This document shows, one piece after another, positions 8,014-17,000 of a stretch of 64,000 nucleotides of DNA. The notes under the pieces are model-generated. The model had not been told where the DNA came from. It worked only from the letters and a program-made list of their open reading frames with translations, and made no database searches. The translations under genes were made by a program, and so were the position numbers. Position 1 is the stretch's first letter. Each line of letters starts with the position of its first letter. This stretch comes from JAWXTK01 sp044433645 (GTDB lineage: Bacteria > Bacteroidota > Bacteroidia > Bacteroidales > Rikenellaceae). The DNA is taken from the NCBI GenBank assembly GCA_044433645.1, contig JAWXTK010000003.1, positions 1 through 64,000 of the forward strand, written 5' to 3'.

Positions 8014-9378
8014 ATGGCTATAGAAAAACCATCTATTCCTAAAGGAACACGCGATTTCTCGCCTGAGCAAATGCTTAGACGTAACTATATGTTTGACACT
8101 GTGCGCGAGGCTTTCAAGAGCTTCGGATTTTTGCCCTTAGAGACTCCTTCTATGGAGAATCTTTCAACTCTTATGGGCAAATATGGAGACGAGGGAGATA
8201 AATTATTGTTTAAAATATTGAACTCAGGAGAGTTTACTTCTAAAACTCCAAGCGAGGTTTACGCCCAGTTGTCGAGTGCAGCACTTGCATCACGATTTTG
8301 TGAAAAAGGTCTGCGTTATGACTTAACTGTGCCTTTTGCTCGCTATGTTGTGCAGCACCAAAACGAGATTAGTTTTCCTTTCCGTAGGTTTCAAATTCAG
8401 CCTGTGTGGCGCGCTGATAGGCCTCAAAAAGGCCGTTATCGCGAGTTTTATCAATGTGATGTTGATATTATAGGTAGCAATAGTTTGACAAATGAGTGCG
8501 AACTTATCCAAATGGTTGAGCGTGTGTTTTCTTCGCTTAAAATCGCCGTTGTGCTTAAAATGAATAACAGAAAAATCCTTTTTGGTATAGCAGAGAGCAT
8601 AGGCCATGGCGATAAAATGATGGATATAACTGTGGCTATTGATAAGCTAGATAAAATTGGTCTGGATGCAGTGTGTGCTGAGCTTTCTATGCGTGGACTA
8701 GAGGATGAGGCTATCGAGAAACTTAAGCCTATTTTAAGCCTGAGTGGCACAAATCAAGAGAAACTTGAGACTCTTAGAGGGATTATCGCCCAGAGTGAAA
8801 CCGGTGTAAAAGGCATAGAGGAAATGGAGACAATTTTTTCTTATGTAGATGCTTTGGGCGTTACGCTTGATATAGAATTAGACCTTTCGCTAGCTCGTGG
8901 ACTTAACTATTACACGGGTGCAATTTTTGAGGTTAAGGCCAAAGATTTTGCTATTGGAAGTATATGTGGTGGAGGACGTTACGACGACTTGACAGGTATA
9001 TTTGGTATGCCAAATATGTCAGGAGTTGGTATTTCATTTGGCGCAGATAGGATATATGATGTGCTCACTGGCCTTGATTTATTCCCTTCGAGCGCTGTGG
9101 TTTCTACTAAAGTATTGTTTGTGAACTTTGGCTCTAAGGAGCAGTTGGCATCTATGCGCTTATGCTCTCAATTAAGAGACAAAGGCATAGCTTCGGAGAT
9201 TTACCCAGACTCAGTGAAGATGAAAAAACAAATGGAATATGCTAATAAAAGAGCTATCCCTTATGTGGTTATCATAGGCGAAAGTGAGCTAAACGAGGCC
9301 GTGGCTACGGTTAAAAATATGACTACGGGCGAGCAAACTAAAGTTAGCTTTGATGCCTTGGTGGACGCTCTAGCCTAA
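8014..9378 (+). CDS. hisS: Histidine-tRNA ligase
   Basis: A 454-residue class II aminoacyl-tRNA synthetase that charges tRNA-His. Motif 1 region GTRDFSPEQMLRRNYMF; motif 2 FRRFQIQPVWRADRPQKGRYREF, which contacts ATP and the acceptor end; histidine-specific loop LARGLNYYTGAIFEV; motif 3 GGGRYDDLTGIFG and GVGISFGADRI; then an anticodon-binding alpha/beta domain from about residue 350. Length is typical of the Bacteroidota form. It has its own promoter. The cognate tRNA-His(GTG) gene is in this window at 57632. Confidence 0.97.
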   Translation: MAIEKPSIPKGTRDFSPEQMLRRNYMFDTVREAFKSFGFLPLETPSMENLSTLMGKYGDEGDKLLFKILNSGEFTSKTPSEVYAQLSSAALASRFCEKGLRYDLTVPFARYVVQHQNEISFPFRRFQIQPVWRADRPQKGRYREFYQCDVDIIGSNSLTNECELIQMVERVFSSLKIAVVLKMNNRKILFGIAESIGHGDKMMDITVAIDKLDKIGLDAVCAELSMRGLEDEAIEKLKPILSLSGTNQEKLETLRGIIAQSETGVKGIEEMETIFSYVDALGVTLDIELDLSLARGLNYYTGAIFEVKAKDFAIGSICGGGRYDDLTGIFGMPNMSGVGISFGADRIYDVLTGLDLFPSSAVVSTKVLFVNFGSKEQLASMRLCSQLRDKGIASEIYPDSVKMKKQMEYANKRAIPYVVIIGESELNEAVATVKNMTTGEQTKVSFDALVDALA

Positions 9379-9394
9379 AATATTTGGCTAAAAA

Positions 9395-9425
9395 TTTGTA
9401 AATCACAAATATTATAGTAACTTTG
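9395..9425 (+). promoter_or_regulatory. Promoter for the PUR-domain gene
   Basis: TTTG at 9395-9398, a 19-base spacer and TAACTTTG at 9418-9425 form a textbook Bacteroidota promoter. Confidence 0.8.
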
Positions 9426-9430
9426 TATAT

Positions 9431-9451
9431 AGGAGTGAGGATTTCGCTCCT
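9431..9451 (+). other. Hairpin in the leader of the PUR-domain gene
   Basis: AGGAGTGA pairs with TCGCTCCT (one G-U) around a 5-base loop, starting about 6 bases after the -7 box, so it would sit at the 5' end of the mRNA. The left arm contains an AGGAG sequence. Confidence 0.5.
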
Positions 9452-9481
9452 GTATTATTATATATTACCAAGAAAACCAGA

Positions 9482-9823
9482 ATGGATAATTTTGAAATTA
9501 AACGAGATCACGAAGATTCAGGAGAAGAGGTTTACTCAAAAGCCGTTAGAGCAGGCAGGAGAACCTATTTTTTTGATGTTAAAGCTACGCGTAACGACGA
9601 TTACTACTTAATTATAACAGAAAGCCGCAAAAAATTAGGTAAAGACGGTACACCTTTCTACGAAAAACATAAAATTTACCTTTACAAAGAAGATTTTGCT
9701 AAATTTGAAGGTGGACTAAGCGAAGTTATAGGCTTTATCAAAGAGCGCAAACCTGAATTTTTTATTCAAGAAAAAGAACGCCTAGCTGCTAAAAGCATAG
9801 ACGAGGAGTTTGATAAATTATAG
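9482..9823 (+). CDS. PUR-family (DUF3276) nucleic-acid-binding protein
   Basis: A 113-residue cytoplasmic protein. The sequence EEVYSKAVRAGRRTYFFDV followed by YYLIITESRKKLG and a basic/aromatic strand HKIYLYKEDFAKF is the PUR-alpha-like fold annotated as DUF3276 in Bacteroidota, which binds single-stranded DNA or RNA. The C-terminal about 25 residues are charged and probably disordered. The start at 9482 gives the full domain; a longer overlapping frame starting at 9423 is a different frame and not the gene. It has its own promoter and a leader hairpin. Its exact role in the cell is not established. Confidence 0.88.
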   Translation: MDNFEIKRDHEDSGEEVYSKAVRAGRRTYFFDVKATRNDDYYLIITESRKKLGKDGTPFYEKHKIYLYKEDFAKFEGGLSEVIGFIKERKPEFFIQEKERLAAKSIDEEFDKL

Positions 9824-9828
9824 TAACA

Positions 9829-10857
9829 TTGCCCCAGGAAGTTCTATTAGGTTTTAGTGGAGGAATAGACAGCGCAGCGAGCGTAGATATTCTCAGAAAA
9901 ATGGGTTACTCCCCACGAGGACTTTATATAGACATACTAGGCGATAAAGCTCAGCGAGAAATCACTGAGCAAAGAGCAAAACAACTTTCTCTTCCCCTAA
10001 TAATCGAAGACAAGAGCGAGTTTTTTCAAAAAGAAATTATAGATTATTTCTATCAAAGCTATCTTAAAGCTTTAACCCCTGCACCCTGCACCGTGTGCAA
10101 TACAAAAATTAAATGGGCTTCACTTAGTGAGGTGTCTAAGCGCGTAGGCATAGAAAAAATTGCTACGGGGCATTATTTTGGAGTAGAAAAAATCAAAGAA
10201 AAATATTACGTAATTAATGGGGTTGATTCTATTAAGAATCAATCCTATTACTTGTGGAATATACCTCAGAGTGTGCTCTCAAGGGTTATTTGCCCTATGA
10301 GGGATGCCCTAAAATCTGATGTAATGCATAGAGAATCCTCGCGTGGTATGCGCGAGAGCATGGGCGTGTGTTTTCTTAGAGGAGTCAATTACACCCAGCA
10401 GTTAAAAGAGCGCTATGGCAGCGTAATCAAAAAAGGCAAGATTATAGACACTTTAGGCCGTGAGGTAGGCGAGCACGAAGGCTTCCCGTTTTACACCATA
10501 GGCCAAAAACGAGGCCTTGATATAAAAGATAAAACGAAAAAATATTGCATTATAGGAATTGATGCCACAACCAACACCCTTACTGTGGGCGAGGATAAGG
10601 ACCTAAATTATTATCACCTGGTTTTAAAAGATATTAATGTGGTGGATATGGATGAGCTGCTGCAATGCGCTGATACTAAAGTTATTATACGAGGCCTTGG
10701 TCGCAATCCCGGTGGCTCGGCTAAGATAGATTTGGTGGGTGATAGGTTGCATATCACTCTCTCTGAGCCTGCGTGGGCACCTGCCTTAGGCCAACCCTCG
10801 GTGATTTATTCTCAAAATAGGGTTTTAGGGGGTGGAATACTTGAAAAATATTACTAA
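9829..10857 (+). CDS. mnmA: tRNA-specific 2-thiouridylase MnmA
   Basis: A 342-residue enzyme that puts sulfur on C2 of U34 in Lys, Glu and Gln tRNAs. It has the ATP-pyrophosphatase loop GFSGGIDSA at residues 8-16, the first catalytic Cys (Cys90) in APCTVCNTKIKW and the second (Cys181) in MGVCFLRG, followed by the beta-barrel end with GQKRGL and a final AWAPALGQPSVIY segment. The start is a TTG at 9829, only 5 bases after the PUR gene stop. No ATG lies upstream of the P-loop in this frame, so TTG is the best choice. Probably co-transcribed with the upstream gene. Confidence 0.9.
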   Translation: MPQEVLLGFSGGIDSAASVDILRKMGYSPRGLYIDILGDKAQREITEQRAKQLSLPLIIEDKSEFFQKEIIDYFYQSYLKALTPAPCTVCNTKIKWASLSEVSKRVGIEKIATGHYFGVEKIKEKYYVINGVDSIKNQSYYLWNIPQSVLSRVICPMRDALKSDVMHRESSRGMRESMGVCFLRGVNYTQQLKERYGSVIKKGKIIDTLGREVGEHEGFPFYTIGQKRGLDIKDKTKKYCIIGIDATTNTLTVGEDKDLNYYHLVLKDINVVDMDELLQCADTKVIIRGLGRNPGGSAKIDLVGDRLHITLSEPAWAPALGQPSVIYSQNRVLGGGILEKYY

Positions 10858-10862
10858 CTTTG
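10855..10862 (+). promoter_or_regulatory. Promoter -7 box for the DedA-like gene (TAACTTTG)
   Basis: TAACTTTG overlaps the stop codon of mnmA. No clear -33 box is seen at the expected distance. Confidence 0.5.
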
Positions 10863-10883
10863 CTTTACGAAAATAAACAATCA

Positions 10884-11471
10884 ATGAATATAATTAAAAA
10901 ATGTTATAATTGGGTGCTAGGCTGGGCAGAATCTAAGTGGGGTGCAGTTGCGCTGTTTGTGTTGGCCTTTGCTGAGTCTAGTTTTTTCCCTATTCCTCCC
11001 GATGTGTTGTTGATTGCGCTTTGCTTGGGTAGGCCTAAACGCTCGTTTTTTTATGCAGGCGTGTGTACCTTGGCCTCGGTTTGTGGTGCTATGGGTGGCT
11101 ATGTTATTGGTCACTATCTGTGGACGGGGATGAGCGACTGGTTTATTCCGTCGGTGTTCTCGCAAGAGGCTTTTGAGAGCGTGGCTGCAATTTACAATAA
11201 ATGGGATTTCTGGGCTGTGTTTACGGCAGGATTTACGCCTATACCTTACAAAATTTTCACTATAACGGCTGGGGTTTTTGATATTAACTTTGTGATGTTT
11301 GTCCTAGCATCTGTTGTCTCTCGTGGACTTAGATTTTGTTTGTTGGGTTTTTTGATTTGGCGATTTGGCGCACCTATCAAGGTGTTTATTGATAAATATT
11401 TTAATCTTTTAGCCGTTTTGTTAACCTTGCTGATTGTGGGAGGATTTGTGCTATTGAAATACGTGATTTAA
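10884..11471 (+). CDS. DedA/YqaA-family inner-membrane protein
   Basis: A 195-residue integral membrane protein starting at ATG 10884; an upstream in-frame TTG lies within the promoter and is rejected. It has four or five hydrophobic helices and the DedA signature region: FAESSFFPIPPDVLLIALCL (Glu and paired Pro), then GAMGGYVIGHYLW and a re-entrant segment FTAGFTPIPYKIFTITAGVF. That places it in the SNARE-associated/VTT superfamily, YqaA branch. DedA relatives are linked to lipid scrambling and proton-dependent homeostasis; the role of this branch is uncertain. It is followed 10 bases later by aroE. Confidence 0.88.
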   Translation: MNIIKKCYNWVLGWAESKWGAVALFVLAFAESSFFPIPPDVLLIALCLGRPKRSFFYAGVCTLASVCGAMGGYVIGHYLWTGMSDWFIPSVFSQEAFESVAAIYNKWDFWAVFTAGFTPIPYKIFTITAGVFDINFVMFVLASVVSRGLRFCLLGFLIWRFGAPIKVFIDKYFNLLAVLLTLLIVGGFVLLKYVI

Positions 11472-11481
11472 GAAAAAAGTT

Positions 11482-12216
11482 ATGAAACATTATGGATTAA
11501 TAGGTTTCCCTTTGGGGCACTCTTTCTCAGCTAAATATTTTGCTGAGCGTTTTACTCGTGAAAATATCTTGGATTGTAGTTACTCTAATTTCCCCTTGGA
11601 GAATATTTCGCAGCTTGGTGATATGTTGGCTCAAAACCCTGATTTAAAAGGGTTTAATGTGACTATTCCTTATAAATTAGACGTGATACCCTATCTTAAA
11701 ACCATAAGCGATGAGGCTAAGGCGATAGGCGCAGTTAACTGTGTGAAAATAGATGAGGGGGGTGAACTTTATGGATATAATACCGACGTTTATGGGTTTA
11801 GAAAATCGCTATTGGAGCTTATAGGAGAGAGTAGGTCCAAGGCCTTGGTGCTTGGCACAGGAGGAGCATCTAGAGCAGTGAAATATGCCTTGGAGAGCCT
11901 AGGGATAGAGTTTTTGTCTGTCTCGCGCACAGTCTCAGAGACTTCGATAGATTATTCTATGATAACAGCTAAGACCATTAAAGATTACCCACTTATAATA
12001 AATACTACGCCCCTTGGGACTTTCCCTAAGGTGGAGGGCTTGCCTTCACTGCCCTTTGATAGCATGGATGAGAATAACTTTTTGTTTGATTTGGTGTATA
12101 ACCCCGAGACTACTAGATTTATGAGCGAGGGATTAAGCCGTGGGGCTAAGGTTATGAATGGTTATAGAATGCTAGTCTTGCAGGCCGAAAAATCGTGGGA
12201 TATTTGGAGTGAATAA
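11482..12216 (+). CDS. aroE: Shikimate dehydrogenase
   Basis: A 244-residue NADPH-dependent enzyme reducing 3-dehydroshikimate to shikimate in aromatic amino-acid synthesis. The N-terminal substrate site is GFPLGHSFSAKYF; the catalytic Lys is in NVTIPYKLDV; Asn and Asp contacts are in GAVNCVK and GYNTDVYGF; the dinucleotide loop is LGTGGASRAV. It ends NGYRMLVLQAEKSWDIW, close to the family's usual end. Somewhat shorter than E. coli AroE (272). It lies 10 bases after the DedA-like gene and 16 before the broken sulfatase. Confidence 0.95.
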   Translation: MKHYGLIGFPLGHSFSAKYFAERFTRENILDCSYSNFPLENISQLGDMLAQNPDLKGFNVTIPYKLDVIPYLKTISDEAKAIGAVNCVKIDEGGELYGYNTDVYGFRKSLLELIGESRSKALVLGTGGASRAVKYALESLGIEFLSVSRTVSETSIDYSMITAKTIKDYPLIINTTPLGTFPKVEGLPSLPFDSMDENNFLFDLVYNPETTRFMSEGLSRGAKVMNGYRMLVLQAEKSWDIWSE

Positions 12217-12232
12217 CTAAACTTAAGATAAA

Positions 12233-13596
12233 ATGAATAAAACTTTACTATGCTCAGCAGCTGCTTTTTTGCCCATGGCACTTTCGGCTGCGGCTAAAGA
12301 TGCTAAACCCAACATCTTGATTATTTTTACCGACGATCAAGGTTATGCCGATTATGGTTTTATGGGTAGTAAGACAAACAAAACTCCCGTGGTTGATAAA
12401 TTGGCTGAGAGTGGCACTGTGTTTACTGATTTTTATGCTCAACACGTGAGTGGCCCTTCGCGTTCGGCTCTGCTGACGGGGCGTTACCCTCTAAGAACAG
12501 GTGGTCACAGACTCTTAACCGAGGAGGTTACCATAGCTGAAATCGCTAAAAGTGCTGATTATCAAACTGCGTGCTTTGGTAAATGGGAAGTATCGCATCG
12601 TAAAGAAGTGATAGATCAAATGCCTAATGCTCAGGGGTTTGATTATTATTACGGAACTCTAGGGGCTAACGATAAAGGCCAAGTTGTAATGCATGAAAAC
12701 AACACCAAGGGTGGCACAAAGATATGAGTAAGCTTACAAAATTATATACCGACAAAGCCATTGAGTACATAGAAAACAGAGATGAAGATAAGCCTTTTAT
12801 GGTGTATTTGGCTCACACTATGTTGCACCACAAAATTGGCGTGTCCAAAGATTTTATTGGCACTTCTGGACGTGGACTTTATGGCGATGCTGTGCAAGAA
12901 ATGGATTATCATGTGGGGCGTTTGCTTGAGACTTTGGATAAACATAATCTTCGTGAGAATACTTTGATAATTTTCACCACAGATAATGGCCCTTGGAATC
13001 AAGAGAAATATTACAAACAAAAAGGCGTTGCAGCTCGTTATCCTAAGAAAAATGAGATTTTCTGGGGCGACGGTGGAGATCTTCGCGATGGCAAGGGTTC
13101 TTGTTATGAGGGAGGCTCGAGAGTACCTTGTATTATAAGTATGCCTGGTACTGTGCCTAGTGGTATGAAAAAAGACGGACTTATCTCAACCATGGATTTT
13201 ATGCCTACGTTTGCTAAAATGTTGGGCGTAGATATGCGCAAGGGTGTGACTATCGACGGGGTAGACCAGAGTAAATTCATATTCACCAAGAGCAATAAGA
13301 GTGCGCGCAAGACTTTCTGTTATTTGCAAGTTGCGACCATAGGCCATGTTTACCCTAAGGATTTCAAGGCTATACGTAATGATAGGTGGAAACTTTTAAT
13401 GCCAGATCGCGACCCTAAAAAAGCTCACCGTTTCTTGACAGATTTTGGCACTAACGACTATGAGTTGTATGACCTTAAAAATGATATTTCGGAGAAAGAG
13501 AATCTAGCCCAAAAATATCCAAAAATTGTAGAAAAATTAAAAGCCGAACACGCCAAGATGCTAAAAAGCTTTGAGAAAGATTTTCAGGCAGACTAA
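12233..13596 (+). pseudogene. S1-family sulfatase, Ser-type, split by a -1 frameshift
   Basis: Two frames make one sulfatase. The first (12233-12727) holds a signal peptide, the Asp pair in IIFTDDQGY, the active-site signature SGPSR at Ser73 and GKWEVSHRK. The second (12724-13596) continues with LYTDKAIEYIE, TDNGPW, the C-terminal metal site and ISEKENLAQKYP. They overlap at ATGA. Adding one A to the AAA run at 12718-12720 joins them as GGTKDMSKLTKLYTD, with no residues missing. The frameshift may be a real mutation, a sequencing error, or ribosomal slippage at A-AAG. The second part lacks a signal peptide and would not work alone. It is a different sulfatase type from the triplet at the left end. 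Confidence 0.85.
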
Positions 13597-13612
13597 GTAA
13601 GATTGAGTTGTA

Positions 13613-13676
13613 AATTATGAGTTATGAATTATCGACCCCAAGAACGGGTTTTATAATTCATAACTCATAATTTTTT
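13613..13676. repeat. Perfect 20-bp palindromic repeat acting as a bidirectional terminator
   Basis: AATTATGAGTTATGAATTAT at 13613-13632 is exactly inverted at 13653-13672 around a 20-base loop, followed by a T-run. It lies between convergent genes. Close versions of the arm occur at 57476-57495 and 59887-59912. Confidence 0.8.
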
Positions 13677-13937
13677 CTATTTCTTTTTCCCAGTTTGGGC
13701 TTTGAAATCTTCGGTATCTACTGCCGAGGTTAATATCTCGCGGGCACGCTCAGCGTCTTCTTCTCTGACCAAAAGCTCTACTGGTGCTACTCCCGAGCTT
13801 ATGTAGGGTAAAACCGTTTGTATAGTCTCGTGAGCCAATGAGCACTCTATGCCGTTGGACTCTAAAAGAGCTTTTATGATTTCAGCTCTTGATACTTCAT
13901 TGAATCTCTCTAGTACAATAATATTCGCATCTTTCAT
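13677..13937 (-). CDS. DUF2007 small cytoplasmic protein
   Basis: An 86-residue protein. It matches the DUF2007 pattern: an N-terminal strand with an aliphatic patch, NEVSRAEIIKALLESNGIECSL, then a variable loop and VELLVREEDAERAREIL. This GlnB-like ferredoxin-fold family is annotated as 'putative signal transducing protein' without a proven function. The tail is Lys-rich (TGKKK) and its stop lies at the edge of the palindromic terminator. It stands alone on the minus strand, divergent from dnaE. Confidence 0.85.
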   Translation of the reverse strand: MKDANIIVLERFNEVSRAEIIKALLESNGIECSLAHETIQTVLPYISSGVAPVELLVREEDAERAREILTSAVDTEDFKAQTGKKK

Positions 13938-14031
13938 AAGGCATAAGTTTTAAGAATTATTTATTAACAAGATAAAAATTTTTTGTTAATAAATAGCATG
14001 AAATATGCCTTTTTTTCAATAATAAATTTCT

Positions 14032-14039
14032 TACCTTTG
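14032..14039 (+). promoter_or_regulatory. Promoter -7 box for dnaE (TACCTTTG)
   Basis: TACCTTTG lies 27 bases before the dnaE start codon. The surrounding 100 bases are very AT-rich. Confidence 0.65.
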
Positions 14040-14066
14040 TTAGGTTAATCATCAAACAAAGTTATT

Positions 14067-17000
14067 ATGTCACAATTTGTTCACCTGCATGTCCATACTC
14101 AATACTCCATACTAGACGGAGCTGCCTCGGTCAAAGGCATTATAGCCCGTGCCAAGGAGTTGGAGATGCCTGCGCTTGCTATTACCGACCATGGTAATAT
14201 GTTTGGGGTGAAGGAATTTCATGACACGGCCGTTAAGCAAGGCATAAAACCTATATTAGGCTGTGAGGTCTATGTGGTTAAAGACCGTAAGATTAAGGAC
14301 AAAGACGAAAAAGCCGGTGATCACTTAATACTTTTGGCTAAGGATCTAGCTGGTTATCATAATCTTATACGCATAGTTTCTTATTCGTGGACAGAAGGTT
14401 ATTACTACAAACCACGTATAGATAAATCCCTGCTTAGAGAATATGGCCAGGGTATAATCTGTTGCTCGGCTTGTTTGGGGGGCGAGATTCCTCAGGCTAT
14501 TATGAAGAATGATATCGCCAGAGCATCTGAGCTTATCGAGGAGTTTAAAGAGATTTTTGGAGATGATTATTACCTAGAAATGCAGCTTCATCGCTCGGGC
14601 GATAGTAGAATAGATGCCAATGTTTATGACAATCAATTAAAGGTAAATAAGGCTATTTTAGAGCTTGCAGCTAAGCATAATGTTAAGTACATTGCATCAA
14701 ATGATGTGCACTTTATTCGCGAGGATGATGCACCTGCTCACGATAGACTGATATGCCTTAATACGGGTAGAGACTTAGATGATCCCACGCGTATGCGCTA
14801 CACGTTTCAAGAATATTTGAAATCTTCAGATCAAATGGCTGAGCTGTTTAAGAATAATCCTGAGGCCTTGGCTACAACGCTTGAAATTGCTGATAAGGTA
14901 GAGGAATATTCTCTGGAGCACAAACCACTGATGCCTAACTTCCCTATACCAGATGATTTTGTGGTGGAGTTAGATATGTTAAAGGAGACTTTTTTAAAGA
15001 AAATTGAGGATGAGCAAGTTATAAATGAGGTAGCGAATTGTCAAAATTTAGATGATTATACAGAGCAAAATCCTCAGTGGAGGGAAAAACTAACCATAGC
15101 CAAGCAATATCGCTACCTAGAACACTTAACCTACATAGGAGCTAAAAAACGTTATGGCGATGAGCTCTCTGATAAACTTAAAGAAAGGATAGATTTTGAG
15201 CTTAAAACCATAGAATGGATGGGTTTCCCAGGTTACTTCTTGATAGTTTGGGACTTTATCCGTGCCTCGCGCGAGATGGGTGTGTCGGTTGGGCCTGGGC
15301 GTGGTTCGGCAGCAGGTTCGGTGGTGGCTTATTGTTTGTGGATTACTAATATCGACCCTATAAAATATGATTTGCTGTTTGAGCGTTTTTTAAATCCTGA
15401 CCGTATATCGCTGCCTGATGTGGATATAGATTTTGATGATGACGGTAGGGCTGAGACACTGAGATATGTGATAGGGAAATATGGCCAAAAACGTGTGGCT
15501 CAGATTATTACCTTTGGTACTATGGCTCCTAAAATGGCCATACGTGATGTTGCGCGTGTTCAAAAATTACCCCTATCCGAAAGTGATAGGCTAGCTAAAC
15601 TCGTGCCCGAGAAACCTGGTACTAGCTTTAAGGATGCTTATGCTGAAGTGCCTGAATTGGCTAAAGAGAGAGAGAGCAACAACTTTTTGGTGCGTGATAC
15701 ACTAAAATACGCTGAGAAACTAGAGGGGTCAATTCGCCAAACGGGGGTTCATGCCTGTGGGGTGATTATCGGCCAAGATGACTTGGAGCTTTTTGCGCCC
15801 ATGGCCGTGGCTAAGGATGCTGATCTTAATGTTGTGCAGTTTGAGGGTAGACAGGTTGAGAGCGTTGGTCTAATTAAAATGGACTTTTTGGGGCTAAAAA
15901 CCCTTTCTATTATAAAAGAGGCTATTGAGAATATAGTCATTACCACAGGCGAAAAAATAGATATAGACTCTATCTCCCTTGAGGATGTTGCCACTTATGA
16001 GCTTTATGCCAGGGGTGAGACCACAGGTCTATTTCAGTTTGAGTCGCCTGGTATGAAGAAACACCTTAGAAATCTTGTGCCTAATAGATTTGAGGATTTG
16101 ATAGCCATGAATGCCTTGTATAGACCAGGGCCTATGGAGTATATTCCCAACTTTATTGCTCGTAAACATGGTCGAGAACCAGTGGTCTATGAGCTTGAGG
16201 GTATGGACGAATATCTGGGTGATACTTACGGAATTACGGTCTATCAAGAGCAAGTGATGCTTCTCTCGCAGAAGCTTGCAGGTTTTACCGGTGGTCAGGC
16301 CGATACTCTGCGTAAGGCTATGGGTAAAAAGCAAAAGGCCGTGCTAGATAAACTCAAACCTATGTTTTTGGAAGGGGCTAAGGAGCGTGGTCACGATGCT
16401 AAGGTGTGTGAGAAGGTGTGGGGTGACTGGGAGGCCTTTGCTTCGTATGCATTTAATAAATCGCACTCAACTTGCTATGCCTATATATCCTACCAGACTG
16501 CTTATCTAAAGGCTCACTATCCTTCGGAATTTATGGCAGCCCTCTTGAGCCGTAACCTTTCGGATATCAAGAAGATAAGCTTTTTTATGGACGAGAGCAA
16601 ACGCATGGGTATCTCTGTTTTGGGCCCCGATGTTAATAGGAGTTTGCATAGATTCTCGGCCGATAAACAAGGAAATATTCGCTTTGGTCTAGCAGCTATC
16701 AAAGGTGTGGGCGAGGGCGCAGTGGCCGGTATAGTTAGCGAGCGCAATAATGAGGGCGAATTTAAGGATATTTATGACTTCTTTGAGCGTATAAATTATC
16801 AGGTGATAAACAAAAAAGCGATAGAAAATCTAGCCCTAGCAGGTGCTTTTGACTCTATGATAACTTTCCATAGAAGTAAACTTTTCCAAAGCGAAAACGG
16901 TATGGAGGGTGCAACTCTGCTTGAACAATTAATTCGCTATGGTCAAAGACTTCAGCAGGAGAAAAATAATACGCAACAAAGCCTATTTGGTGGTGATATG

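Noticed and set aside
9423..9611. A 62-codon frame overlapping the PUR-domain gene
   Set aside because: It starts in the promoter and is out of frame with the conserved DUF3276 protein.
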